Shown here one piece after another: positions 1 to 12,600 of a stretch of DNA of 64,000 nucleotides; within the stretch, counting starts at the first letter, position 1; each line of letters starts with the position of its first letter. The notes under the pieces were generated by a model that was not told the origin of the DNA, made no database searches, and saw only the letters and a list, made by a program, of their open reading frames with translations. The translations under genes were made by a program, and so were the position numbers. The stretch comes from Bactericera cockerelli (taxonomy: Eukaryota > Arthropoda > Insecta > Hemiptera > Triozidae): the NCBI GenBank assembly GCA_024516035.1, contig CM044966.1, positions 18,795,094-18,859,093 on the forward strand, read 5' to 3'.

Positions 1-469
1 ATGACACCTGAATATCTCTACTTACTGGGTGGATGGTGGGACACCTGCTCCGCTATGAATGTGAGCTGGTTACTTCTACTTCCACATCCCAATGACACCT
101 GAATATCTCTACTTACTGGGTGGATGGTGGGACACCTGCTCCGCTATGAATGTGAGCTGGTTACTTCCACATCCCAATGACACCTGAATATCTCTACTTA
201 CTGGGTGGATGGTGGGACACCTGCTCCGCTATGAATGTGAGCTGGTTACTCCTCCTCCACATCCCAATGACACTTGAATATCTCTACTTACTGGGTGGAT
301 GATGGGACACCTGCTCCGCTATGAATGTGAGCTGGTTACTTCCACATCCCAATGACACCTGAATATCTCTACTTACTGGGTGGATGGTGGGACACCTGCT
401 CCGCTATGAATGTGAGCTGGTTACTCCTCCTCCTCCACATCCCAATGACACCTGAATATCTCTACTTAC
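1..469 (-). repeat. 85-93-bp tandem array from exon l and its donor (6 extra copies)
   Basis: Copies of the exon/donor junction occur about every 85-93 bp (gaatatctctacttactggg at 10, 101, 186, 276, 361, 454). On the minus strand each unit joins the first 28-30 bp of exon l directly to its last part ([16 protein letters not shown]) plus gtaagta. The middle of the exon is missing and the exon start follows the donor. Length differences are due to a ctcctc-type indel at the internal junction. Confidence 0.9.
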
Positions 470-607
470 TGGGTGGATGGTGGGACACCTGCTCCGCTAT
501 GAATGTGAGCTGGTTACTTCTACACCAGGGTACAGGCCCGTCCTCCACCACCTCTTCAGTGCCTGAGGACTCTTCCTCCACATCCCAATGGCACCTGAAT
601 ATCTCGC
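470..607 (-). CDS. OSBPL9: OSBPL9-like exon l: ORD fingerprint EQVSHHPP
   Basis: This is 138 bp, phase 1 to 1. It encodes [20 protein letters not shown], then [20 protein letters not shown] and [13 protein letters not shown] is the defining ORP signature whose histidines bind the PI4P phosphates. The acceptor is aattccag and the donor gtaagtag. The next exon (expected ISAFYAEC...) would lie left of position 1. Edge-derived copies fill 1-469. Confidence 0.95.
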
Positions 608-3600
608 CTGGAATTGAAGAGGCACAATGGTCAATTTTTTAGCTTCCTTGGGGTCCAAGTCTTTTCAATGAATTAAAAGCTCGAAGTGGTCAGTCATCCT
701 GGTAGCGCGGAGATTCTTCGGTTCTGATCCCACCCAGTGCATGAATTTATTTGAGATCCAATGTGAGAAATTATTTAATACTAGCGGGCTACGCCCGCTT
801 CGCGTGGCCAAGGCATGGCCACATTTTAGTTAAGGCATGGCCACCGCCGCTGCATAAGTTTTATGGTTATTGAAGCACTTCTTTATACACCAGGTTCTTT
901 GTTATACCATCTGGCTGTAACACAATGAGGGATTTGGCAGACCTTACTCTTGAAAAAGCAACATAGAGCTGACCGTGGGAGAAGCAATCGTTCTAAGGTC
1001 AATTCCAGCTAGCTCAAGAGTTTGCCCCTGTGCCTTATTTATCGTCATGGCAAAACATAGTTTTCTGGGGAATTGAACTCTTTTGAAATTAAAGTGGTAG
1101 TCGGAAATCACATTAGAACCCAAGAGAGAGATGGGAGGGTACTACAACGAAATCAGTAGGTGCCCTACAGCGCCGCACTTGAAGTAATGATATTTTTCGG
1201 TTCCAAGTGCGGTTAGCTTTTAGAGAAGGTGGGTTTTTAGTGGGTGGAAATCCCACACCCCAGGCATGATCTGGGTGTCTTTGAAAGATTTTTTCCTGCC
1301 TTCCATTAAAAAAAAAGAACCCAAGTGCATAGTTGCTAATGAACAGATTAAATGAGCACACAAATAGCTCAGTGGTTAAGCACTCGCTTACGATGCGGAA
1401 GGTCCCGGGTTCGAACCCCCGCGCCGACAAAAATAATCCTGTGTACATATACCGTTTCACCTGCACCAGCCCCTGTGAATATAACTGCCTCGATAATGTT
1501 TTTTTTTTAAGGATGTAATTTGAAGCCGCGTGCCGTTACACAATTTCGGGGGTCTCAGATTTCTTAGTAATATTATTGGTGCTCCAACCTTAAGGCATAG
1601 CCGATGGGGTGGCAAGCCAGGAGGATTTAGTGTATTAAGAAATTCGGTTGGGTAATGGATGGCTTCTTCCTCTTCCACAACAGTGTCTACGGATTCGTAA
1701 GTTGATAGTTCAGAAGGCATTCTTTTTAATAAGTCATTATTAATTTCCAGAGCATTATCATTCTTTGGTGTTAGTATGGCCCTTATCTTTAGCCAAACAA
1801 TCGACTAATAACTGACAGTGTTCGGTAGGAAATACAATTTTTTCATTTTGTTCAGGTAACTGTCCATCACCTATCCGAAGCAAAAGCTTCGAAAAAACTT
1901 CTGCATTTTGATCAGCGTGAAGGTGTACACGCATATTCAACTTTAAAGAAAGAACAGTTATCTGTGGCCACAAAATGGATGATTATAAACATGCCTTCAC
2001 TTCGTCAGCTCTTGTTCCATCCACGTGGAACAACGGGTAAAGTTTGTTTAAAATCTCCAGACAGTAGCACAGTTTTACCACCCATAAGATTTTTAACACC
2101 ACAAATGTCTTGTAGAGTACAGTCCAGTGTCTCTAAGCCAGTTTTATGAGTCATTGTACATTAATCATATACGATCAACTTGCAATCCCTGAGGACTTTG
2201 GCCATATCACTTTGCTTTCCAATATTACAGCTTGGTGTAACTACTGAATTTAAATTGAGCGGCAATTTCAAAACAGAATGAGCAGTGCGGCCTCCTTCTA
2301 TCATTGTGGCGGCAATACCGGACGATGCAACAGCAATGGCAATATTTCCATCTTTGCGTATTGTAGCTAACAAAAGGTTTATTAAGAATGTTTTTTCAGT
2401 TCCACCTGGAGCATCTAGGAAGAACAAATTATTACCTACAGAATCAAGAGATAAAGTGACGCTCTGAAATACAATTTCATACACGTATCTCTGTTCACTA
2501 TTGAGTAATGGCACTTTTTCAGAGACGAAAGACCTCATTTGAAACGTGTTGTATGAAATTTCTGCCAAATAAGTTCTATTGGTAATAATGTTCACATTTC
2601 TTGCGCATCATCAAGTAACAAACCCATGGCTAGGCATGCAGCATGGAACGTAGGGTATTCAATGCCGCCTACCATTTTGAGGCTTCTGAATGAAGTAGGT
2701 CCTCGCACTTTATGTAGAAGTAATCGTAGAAACATTCTGAGTCATTCGGATGTACGGTATAAATTTTACCAAGAACCTGGTCTTTTTTTACACCCGGATG
2801 TCCTGGAACAATTGATCTTTTTTTCCTTCTTTGGAACATGTTGTTTTTCCACACATAAAATGCTGGTACTTCATTATAAAAAAGAGTCTTTGCAAATTCA
2901 TCCTGGTTGCATAGTTGGAAAAACGCCATTAATGTTGTTTTAGGAGGGTTGTCAATTCTCTGTTGGACATTTTCGGTTGTAAAAACTACCCTTTGTCAAT
3001 TTTCAAAGTGGACGGCCAAATGTATGACAGGAGAGTATCTTTCATGAGTCGAAAAACATAGTATTCGCCATCCAGCTTGACCATAAGTTGAGAACCCCTA
3101 TTATCTTTTAAAATTTGTTTCTTATTATTCCCCTACATCACAAAAAAAAGCTGTCTGCCAAATTTCAAGTCATTCGGCTCAACCGTTTTGAGAATCTTGC
3201 AAGACGCTAAAATGTCTACTTTTGTCCATAAGTTGAGGACCCCTGTTATCTTTGAAAAATCCTTTCATAGTAAGCTTCTTCATCACTGAAAGGAGTTTTC
3301 TGCCTAATTTCAAGTCATTCAGCTCAACCCTTTTGAGAATCTGACAACACTCTAAAAATGAATAATTTTGACCATAAGTTGAGAACCCCTGTTTCCTTAA
3401 AAAAAATCCGTTCTTAGTACGCCCCTACATCATAAGGAAAAGCTTCCTGCAAAATTTCAAGTCAATCGACCTAACCGTTTAGGCTCTGCGTTGATTATGA
3501 ATGAATGTAAATGGATTTTATATATATAGATTTGAGAATCACTTTTTTTTTTTTTTTTTTTTTTATTTTTTTTTTAGTTGTCATGCTATTTTTTTTAGGT

Positions 3601-6600
3601 ACTTTATTTGTAAAATATTGAAAAATGTACATCAATTTTTATGAATATAAAGAGTTAATATTTAAAGTTTAGGTTCATGATTTCTTTGTAGTGAAGCACA
3701 ATGCTCAGGTTCATATTTATGTTTAGAATTGACTTGTGTTTAGAATCTCGAGCAGGGATCTCCAGAATGAACCACCTTGGTGACAGCACGCCTAGTATAA
3801 AAATGCTAGACAATCACTGTCTCTTCTCACTTGAGGAAGATGTCGGGATGAGCAACACAGTTTGCTCAAGTTCATATCTATGTTTAGAATTAATTGAAGC
3901 GAATCATTTATTCATTCACAGATATATTTCAATGGTGTTTCCGTTCAAAAAAATGTATATGAAAACAAATAGAGATACTAATTATTATTATGTTCTATTC
4001 AGGACTTACCCAGGATAGGGTTGTAAGGTTTCTTGGCTACTGCTGACTTGCGACCAGCGTGGAAGGACGCTAGGTACCATTTGACTATTTGTACCATGCG
4101 CTCTCTCTCTGAATTCAACTCTGTGGCTCTGTGAAACAATAGAAATTAAGTTAGATATCAAATGAAATGCAGCTAGACAATATTTGTACCATGCGCTATC
4201 TCTCTGAATGCAACTCTGTGGCTCTGTGAAACAATAGAAATTAAGTTAGATATCAAATGAAATGCAGCTAGATACCATTTGTACTCTCACTGAATTCAAC
4301 TCTGTGGCTCTGTGAAACAGTAGAAATTAAGTTAGATATCAAATGAAATGCAGCTAGATACTATTTGTACCATGCGATCTCTCTTTGAATTCAACTCTGT
4401 GGCTCTATGAAACAGTAGAAATTAAGTGAGATATCAAATGAAATGCAGCTAGATACTATTTGTACTCTCACTGAATTCAACTCTGTGGCTCTTTGAAACA
4501 AGAGAGTTTTTATACTTACCACCATCTGAAACATTAATATTTGTTTCAAATAAGCTCGAGGACCAACATCTTTTCTAACTAAACCCACTAGATTTTTATT
4601 TATCTAGATGTGTAATTTCCTAGCCATGAAACAACAACTACTTTAGACACTTGTGGTTTGTGTAGTAGCATGCCCATTCCGTAGTATGCCTCCTTCTGAA
4701 GATCGAAAAGTGACAATACTTCTTGTTAAGGTCTCGGGTCAATACGAGCGCATCGGAAGGTTTCTCTGACGAGCAACTAAAATGCCTCTCTAGAATGAAC
4801 CACCTTGGTGACGGCACGCCTAGTATAAAAATGCTAGACAATCACTGTCTCTACTCACTTGAGGAAAATGTCGGGATGAGCAAAGTAGTCTGCGTACATC
4901 TCGAGCAAGGATCTCCTCTCCAGAATGAAAGTGGGCAGAACCACCTTGGTGACGGCACGCCTAGTATAAAAATGCTAGACAATCACTGTCTCTACTCACT
5001 TGAGGAAGATGTCGGGATGAGCAAAGTAGTCTGCGTACATCTCGAGCAGAGATCTCCTCTCCAGAATGAAAGTGGGCAGAACCACCTTGGTGACGGCACG
5101 CCTAGTATAAAAATGCTAGACCATCACTGTCTCTACTCACTTGAGGAAGATGTCGGGATGAGCAAAGTAGTCTGCGTACATCTCGAGCAGGGATCTCCTC
5201 TCCAGAATGAAAGTGGGCAGAACCACCTTGGTGACGGCACGCCTAGTAAATAAATGCTAGACAATCACTGTCTCTACTCACTTGAGGAAGATGTCGGGAT
5301 GAGCAAAGTAGTCTGCGTACATCTCGAGCAGGGATCTCCTCTCCAGAATGAAAGTGGGCAGAACCACCTTGGTGACGGCACGCCTAGTATATAAATGCTA
5401 GACAATCACTGTCTCTACTCACTTGAGGAATATGTCGGGATGAGCAAAGTAGTCTGCGTACATCTCGAGCAAGGATCTCCTCTCCAGAATGAAAGTGGGC
5501 AGAACCACCTTGGTGACGGCACGCCTAGTATAAAAATGCTAGACAATCACTGTCTCTACTCACTTGAGGAAGATGTCGGGATGAGCAAAGTAGTCTGCGT
5601 ACATCTCGAGCAGAGATCTCCTCTCCAGAATGAAAGTGGGCAGAACCACCTTGGTGACGGCACGCCTAGTATAAAAATGCTAGACCATCACTGTCTCTAC
5701 TCACTTGAGGAAGATGTCGGGATGAGCAAAGTAGTCTGCGTACATCTCGAGCAGGGATCTCCTCTCCAGAATGAAAGTGGGCAGAACCACCTTGGTGACG
5801 GCACGCCTAGTATAAAAATGCTAGACCATCACTGTCTCTACTCACTTGAGAAAGATGTCGGGATGAGCAAAGTAGTCTGCGTACATCTCGAGCAGGGATC
5901 TCCTCTCCAGAATGAAAGTGGATAGAACCACCTTGGTGACGGCACGCCTAGTATATAAATGCTAGACCATCACTGGCTCTACTCACTTGAGGAAAATGTC
6001 GGGATGAGCAAAGTAGTCTGCGTACATCTCGAGCAGGGATCTCCTCTCCAGAATGAAAGTGGGCAGAACCACCTTGATGACGGCACGCCTAGTAAATAAA
6101 TGCTAGACAATCACTGTCTCTACTCACTTGAGGAATATGTCGGGATGAGCAAAGTAGTCTGCGTACATCTCGAGCAGGGATCTCCTCTCCAGAATGAAAG
6201 TGGGCAGAACCACCTTGGTGACGGCACGCCTAGTATATAAATGCTAGACCATCACTGGCTCTACTCACTTGAGGAAGATGTCGGGATGAGCAAAGTAGTC
6301 TGCGTACATCTCGAGCAGAGATCTCCTCTCCAGAATGAAAGTGGGCAGAACCACCTTGGTGACGGCACGCCTAGTATATAAATGCTAGACAATCACTGTC
6401 TCTACTCACTTGAGGAATATGTCGGGATGAGCAAAGTAGTCTGCGTACATCTCGAGCAAGGATCTCCTCTCCAGAATGAAAGTGGGCAGAACCACCTTGG
6501 TGACGGCACGCCTAGTATAAAAATGCTAGACAATCACTGTCTCTACTCACTTGAGGAAGATGTCGGGATGAGCAAAGTAGTCTGCGTACATCTCGAGCAG

Positions 6601-9600
6601 AGATCTCCTCTCCAGAATGAAAGTGGGCAGAACCACCTTGGTGACGGCACGCCTAGTATAAAAATGCTAGACCATCACTGTCTCTACTCACTTGAGGAAG
6701 ATGTCGGGATGAGCAAAGTAGTCTGCGTACATCTCGAGCAGGGATCTCCTCTCCAGAATGAAAGTGGGCAGAACCACCTTGGTGACGGCACGCCTAGTAT
6801 AAAAATGCTAGACCATCACTGTCTCTACTCACTTGAGAAAGATGTCGGGATGAGCAAAGTAGTCTGCGTACATCTCGAGCAGGGATCTCCTCTCCAGAAT
6901 GAAAGTGGATAGAACCACCTTGGTGACGGCACGCCTAGTATATAAATGCTAGACCATCACTGGCTCTACTCACTTGAGGAAAATGTCGGGATGAGCAAAG
7001 TAGTCTGCGTACATCTCGAGCAGGGATCTCCTCTCCAGAATGAAAGTGGGCAGAACCACCTTGATGACGGCACGCCTAGTAAATAAATGCTAGACAATCA
7101 CTGTCTCTACTCACTTGAGGAAGATGTCGGGATGAGCAAAGTAGTCTGCGTACATCTCGAGCAGGGATCTCCTCTCCAGAATGAAAGTGGGCAGAACCAC
7201 CTTGGTGACGGCACGCCTAGTATATAAATGCTAGACAATCACTGTCTCTACTCACTTGAGGAATATGTCGGGATGAGCAAAGTAGTCTGCGTACATCTCG
7301 AGCAGGGATCTCCTCTCCAGAATGAAAGTGGGCAGAACCACCTTGGTGACGGCACGCCTAGTATATAAATGCTAGACCATCACTGGCTCTACTCACTTGA
7401 GGAAGATGTCGGGATGAGCAAAGTAGTCTGCGTACATCTCGAGCAGAGATCTCCTCTCCAGAATGAAAGTGGGCAGAACCACCTTGGTCAGGTCCATGCC
7501 TATCTTCACCTGGGAGATCAGATGAGTCACCACTGACTGGGACTCCATGTTGACTGAAAACAAGAGAATTAAACGTTTATTTTTTTTTGGGGGGGGGGGG
7601 GGGTGTTGAGGTCATATCATAATAATAATAATAACAACACTTTTAGTGGAAGGTAACACCAGGCGAGGTTAATGCTCAAAGCATTTTCTACCACCTAACC
7701 CACAGAGTCTTATCATTAAAATAATAATAATAATATCGCCGTGTTTTATGGGTTCGGAGTTATATGTTTCTAGCTCTTGTGTCATGGGTATCCAAGAGTG
7801 TGGAGTCTTATGAGTGCAAGTGCTGGGTACTCGAGAAGGATGTGAGAGGCCGTTTCCTCGCTCTCACCACATTTCCAACACCCAAATGTGCCATTGTAGA
7901 CTCCAATCGTTAGGTATATGTAATATTTATATAAAACTAGGATTCTTTAAATTTTCACTCACCGACTTAAGTTTCGCCTAGGCTCGTAGGCTTGATCACG
8001 ATTACTAACTGGTTGGTTTTAATGTTGCTGTGAAGATATAGGGTCTATGTGTGTCTCATAGACCAGACATGACAATGTGTCTATTACAGCATTTAAATTC
8101 ATATTTGTTTCTATAGATCGATGGATGTATATCTGTTCATGGCACATGATTTCTCGGAACTTATTACCTTTTATAAAAATATTACATATAAGTACCTAAC
8201 ATTACTTTGGATTTCTAATATGAACCTAATAACAAATAAGACTCCAATGGTGTTTAATTGCTGGTTCGAGATACGTCTGCTAGGTCCCTGCTGGCATGTA
8301 CTAATATACATGAGCAGGGACCTAGCAAACGCATCTCACTCGGCCCTAAGTTTTTTCTCAGGAAACAGTGGCCTGTTAGTAGTCCAACTATTTCTACAGT
8401 ACAGTGCAAATAAACTACAGTGCATGTAAACTACATATACATAAACTCACTTTCAGTGTCGGAGGGGTCCTCGTAGATGGCTGAAATCAGAAGACCAGAA
8501 AATAGGAGGTTAAAACATTGAACAGTAACCATCACGGGCAAATTAACATCGCGATTTATGGTCGAATTATGAAAACAAAACCTCTTCAAGGGGGCCTCCC
8601 TACGGAGTGTTAGAGGGCTTATTATTATCATCATTATTATATGAAATAGGATTAGATTAATCTAAGTGGACACTATCACTTAATGTAGAGTATAGTGCGC
8701 TCTGATTGGTTGAAATAGAGCTAGACAGAAACTGATAAGAAGAACGACTTTAAAGCTCTTTTAAAAGGGATAAAAAAAACCAAGTCGTCGCGTTGCGAAA
8801 TAGAGCGTGTGAAAGAGCCTTGGTGCAACCTCAACGCGACGAGAATGAAGTTCAGTAGAGCGTGGTGAACAATTGGATGGGTGACCGGTCAAGTGAGGCG
8901 AGCTAATGGATGACCTGACTCATTCACTCGAGAGGAAAATATTTTCATTTTCCACATCTGAACGATGTCGAACGCTTTTCCATATTCTACAAAATATACT
9001 ATGAAAAATGATTTTCCATATTCTACATTCTACAATAATATGAAAAATGTTTTCCAATATTCTACGAGATACTATGAAAATAGTCGGTCAATTACGGACA
9101 CATTACCCCCTCATACTTGTGAACTCTAATAATACAATCCGTAGTCAAGTGGCAATATTCATGCACTGGGTGGAATTTGTCTGGGAGTTATCGATTTTGT
9201 CTATTAATTTTGCCCTAAGATAACTATTCTCGGAAGTAAAATGTTTTCCTTCATATTTTACAAGGGATACACTTATTTTTATGAGATCACTTTATTTCAT
9301 AAGTCATCATTTTGAAATTGAAAATCCAATTTCAAAATGATGAATAGATTTTCGAAGCATAATATAATGTACATTTCGTTGTACAGGGTATATACTGGCG
9401 ACCTCAGTAACTCGATGAGGCGGCGGACTTGTTGGCAATCGAAGAGTTGGGTGGAAGAGATTGCCATAGGCAATAAACCCGCCCTTTAGTTAGGACATAT
9501 TATGTGTGTATACACTATACAGGATGTCCCACCAAAGTTGGACACCTCAATTTACTCAGCCCCTGAAAGAGTTTTGAAAAATAAAAAATCTTAGGGTACA

Positions 9601-12600
9601 AGTTCTAATTATGCGGTTTCAGTCATGAATTTTTTTTATACACGTGGTTCAAAAGTCAGAAATTGAGGTGTCAACTTTCGATTTTTAAATGGATCGACCT
9701 GAATTTTATTAGATGATTTTACTGCTAAATGGTTCCTGAGTACTTTTTTAAACTAAAATTTTACATACAGGGTATTTTTTTTTTTTACCAATTTTTTTTT
9801 CTAAATCTTGAATAACTCAATTTCGTTTAATTTTTTTTCGATAACAAGAATAGAGTGTTTGTGTAATGAAAACACGCACTTTCAATTGGCAACAACAAAA
9901 AAAAATATGTATTTACCCAATCTTATCTGTTTAACGTCTTCCTAGCGATAGCAACAGTGCCACCCTGTATGTCAATAATAAATTTCAAGCGGCTAAGTGA
10001 CCTGTCACTCCAACTGGAAAACAACCCACACTCAATATTAGACAATATATTTCTTTCTCGTATTTATTAATAAAGCTTTTATTTTAACGGCTTTCAAACA
10101 TATTCCTTAGTACTATCAGAGCTTTCAATATTTTATTATCTATGAATGTGTTTTGCTTTCCATTTTCTTTTCAAAATAAGTCTGAGAGCTTTTCTGAATA
10201 GGTTGGAAGAAAGCTATCATTTGAATGAATAAGTATTCGAATTAAGCCGGAGAAAATGGATAAAGCCGAGAAAGGGTTGGGTGGAAGAGATCGCCATAGG
10301 CAATAACCCCGTCCTCCAGTTAGGACATCTGTATACATATATTTTATCTATATTATCTATGCTGTTAATCTTTTTTCCTTGTTTATATTGTTCTAAATTT
10401 TGTATTTAATTTTTTTATCATTACTTGTTTCACTTGTTTGATCATAATAATTATGTCCTACTTTTAATAAATAATTAAATAATAATAACTCATAACTCAT
10501 AGCCAGACTCCGTGGCGTAACGGTTGTCTACAGCCCGTAGTTCAAAGATTCTGAGTTCGATCCCCGGTCGGAGCTGACTTTACACACAGAAAATTCTGTT
10601 CCCTCCGTACATGTGAGACTGGCATTTCCGGCTGTACCCAGTCTGAGTTAGAATAATGTGGGTAGCTGGTACGATTCCCAGCGAATGGAGGGTAAAACCC
10701 CCGTCCTAATCTAGGACGTTAAATTAAATATAATCGTTGGCGTTAGGAAGGGCATCTAGCCGTAAAAAAAAATGTGCCAAAACCAACCAACCTCAACCAT
10801 GAGGTTGAACAACGTCGATCCTGCTTGAGCGAGCTAAGACAGAGTAGAAGAAGAAGAAGAAGGACAAATAATAAATTCGACCCCGCTTGAGTGAGCTAAG
10901 ACTACTGAGATCATATAACATAGAGGGAACCTTACCTATCTCGAACTGAACAAATTTATGCGTCCAACTTTGAACAGCTGAATGGTCCCTCTTTCAACAA
11001 ATCTCGGCCTCTGATTGGTTCAATTTATTTGAATTTTTTGTTTACATTTTGGATGACTCTAGAATACCCCATTTAGTACTGCTGCACAATCCTGGTGGAT
11101 TAAGAGCAAGAGGCAGACCAAGAATGCGTTGGGAGGACAATATCAGTGAAGATAGTCAAGAGATGGGAGTTTTACCTAGTGAATAGAAGATTGCAGCACA
11201 AGATAGAATTCGTTGGAGGGCTGCTATAGAACAGACATATGGTCGTAAAGGCCGTCGTCACAATAAAGTAAAAGTAAAGTAAGTACATTTTTTGTTCAGG
11301 GCGTGTCCACACTCACCGTCAAAGTCAATGGAGCTGTCCGCGTGCAGCGGGATCTTGTGCACGCCTCCTCCGAGGGGCGGAGCTCTCGCCTGGTAGGCGC
11401 CGCCCCCCAGACTCCCCCCCTCTCCTCCCTCCCCCTCCGACGACGATGACGTCATCGATCGCGCCACGCTGGAGCGCGAGGAGGAGTGGGCGTGGCTTGG
11501 CGGCGCGCCTGCGTCCGAGTAGGAGCGGTGCGGGGGCGGAGCCTGCTTGCTGCTCGGGGGGGCGGAGCCATCCGACTGCGCGTGCTCGCGTCTGTGAAAG
11601 GGGAAGGGGGTTATTATTATTAATATTATTATTGAATTCTTACCCAGCCTCCGTGGCGTAATGGTTGTGACTACTGCCCGTAGTCCAGAGATCCTGAGTT
11701 CGATTCCCGGTTGGAGCAGATTTTTCACAGAGAAAATTCTGTTCCCTCCGAACATGTGAGGCTGGCAATGCCGGCCAAACCCAGGCTGGGTGAGGTTAAT
11801 GTGGGTAGCTGGTACGATTCCCAGCGAATGGAGGGTAAAACCCCCGTCCTATCTACCTCAAGGTAGGATGATAAAACCAAATAGAATCAATGGACATGAA
11901 AGGAGCCTAGACATTGGATCTGGGCGTCCATATAATCCTCTCACCACCGTGATTTAGGTATTTAGGTGTCAATAACTATCTTACGGACACGGAATTATTA
12001 TTATTGAATTCTATATTAATCTAACCCAGGCTGGGTGAGGTTAATTTGGGTAGCAGGTTTGTGAGTTTCCTACGAATGAAGGGTAACAGCCCTGTCGTGA
12101 TGTGAGTCCTAAATTTTAATTTAATTTTAATTTTTAATTTATTTTAAAAAGAGAAATACAAACAAAAATAAGTACCGCCCATGATTAAGTTAATTTCTAC
12201 ATTGAATTTGTAAACGTACATACCTTATTGTAATTTGTTTAATAACAATAATAATTATAAAGAATACATGAGGTTCGAAATTCATGAGTTTTCCAGTTTC
12301 AAACTTTATTGAATGAATTAATAAGAGAAGTTTTTTGGACTGGCCAGAACAAAACATAAGATGATATGGAACTCTTTCCACGAAATGAGACAGTCGAAAC
12401 GCGATATAATAAAGTAGTAAAAAGGGGATTTGTAACTCTCTCATGACGAAAAGAGGGGGTTGGTAATTCTACCTCATGAAAAAAAGAGGGAGTTAATAAT
12501 TCTACCTAAGGACGAAAAGAGGTTAGTAACCCTCGTTAACCTCACCCAGCCTGGGTTGGGCCAGAATGCCAGCATCACGAAGTCTTCACCTCGGTGGGCG

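Larger units (their letters stand above)
781..3530 (-). mobile_element. Decayed Helitron with both termini
   Basis: On the minus strand the element begins A|TCTATATATATAAAA at 3530 and ends with a 3' hairpin gcgggc-gta-gcccg followed by CTAG|T at 781. These are the classic Helitron TC...CTRR ends between A and T. It is about 2.75 kb, short for an autonomous element, which is normally above 5 kb. It keeps part of the Pif1-type helicase (2960-950) but no Rep endonuclease motif that I can find. It is broken by frameshifts and a tRNA-SINE insertion near 1360-1500. Confidence 0.8.

Noticed and set aside
2669..2929. Independent host gene from the 86-codon [20 protein letters not shown]
   Set aside because: It is collinear with the Helitron helicase remnant and lies inside the element's termini.
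4723..6912. Plus-strand ORFs of 176 codons with repeated [17 protein letters not shown]
   Set aside because: They are the antisense of the OSBPL9-like exon j array; the minus strand carries the homologous frame.
1..7553. CRISPR-like regular repeats
   Set aside because: Units are head-to-tail with exon homology and no unique spacers, in a eukaryotic gene; not CRISPR.
8121..8429. 102-codon [14 protein letters not shown]
   Set aside because: No homology, A+T-biased codons, and it overlaps the hairpin and ends in intron sequence.
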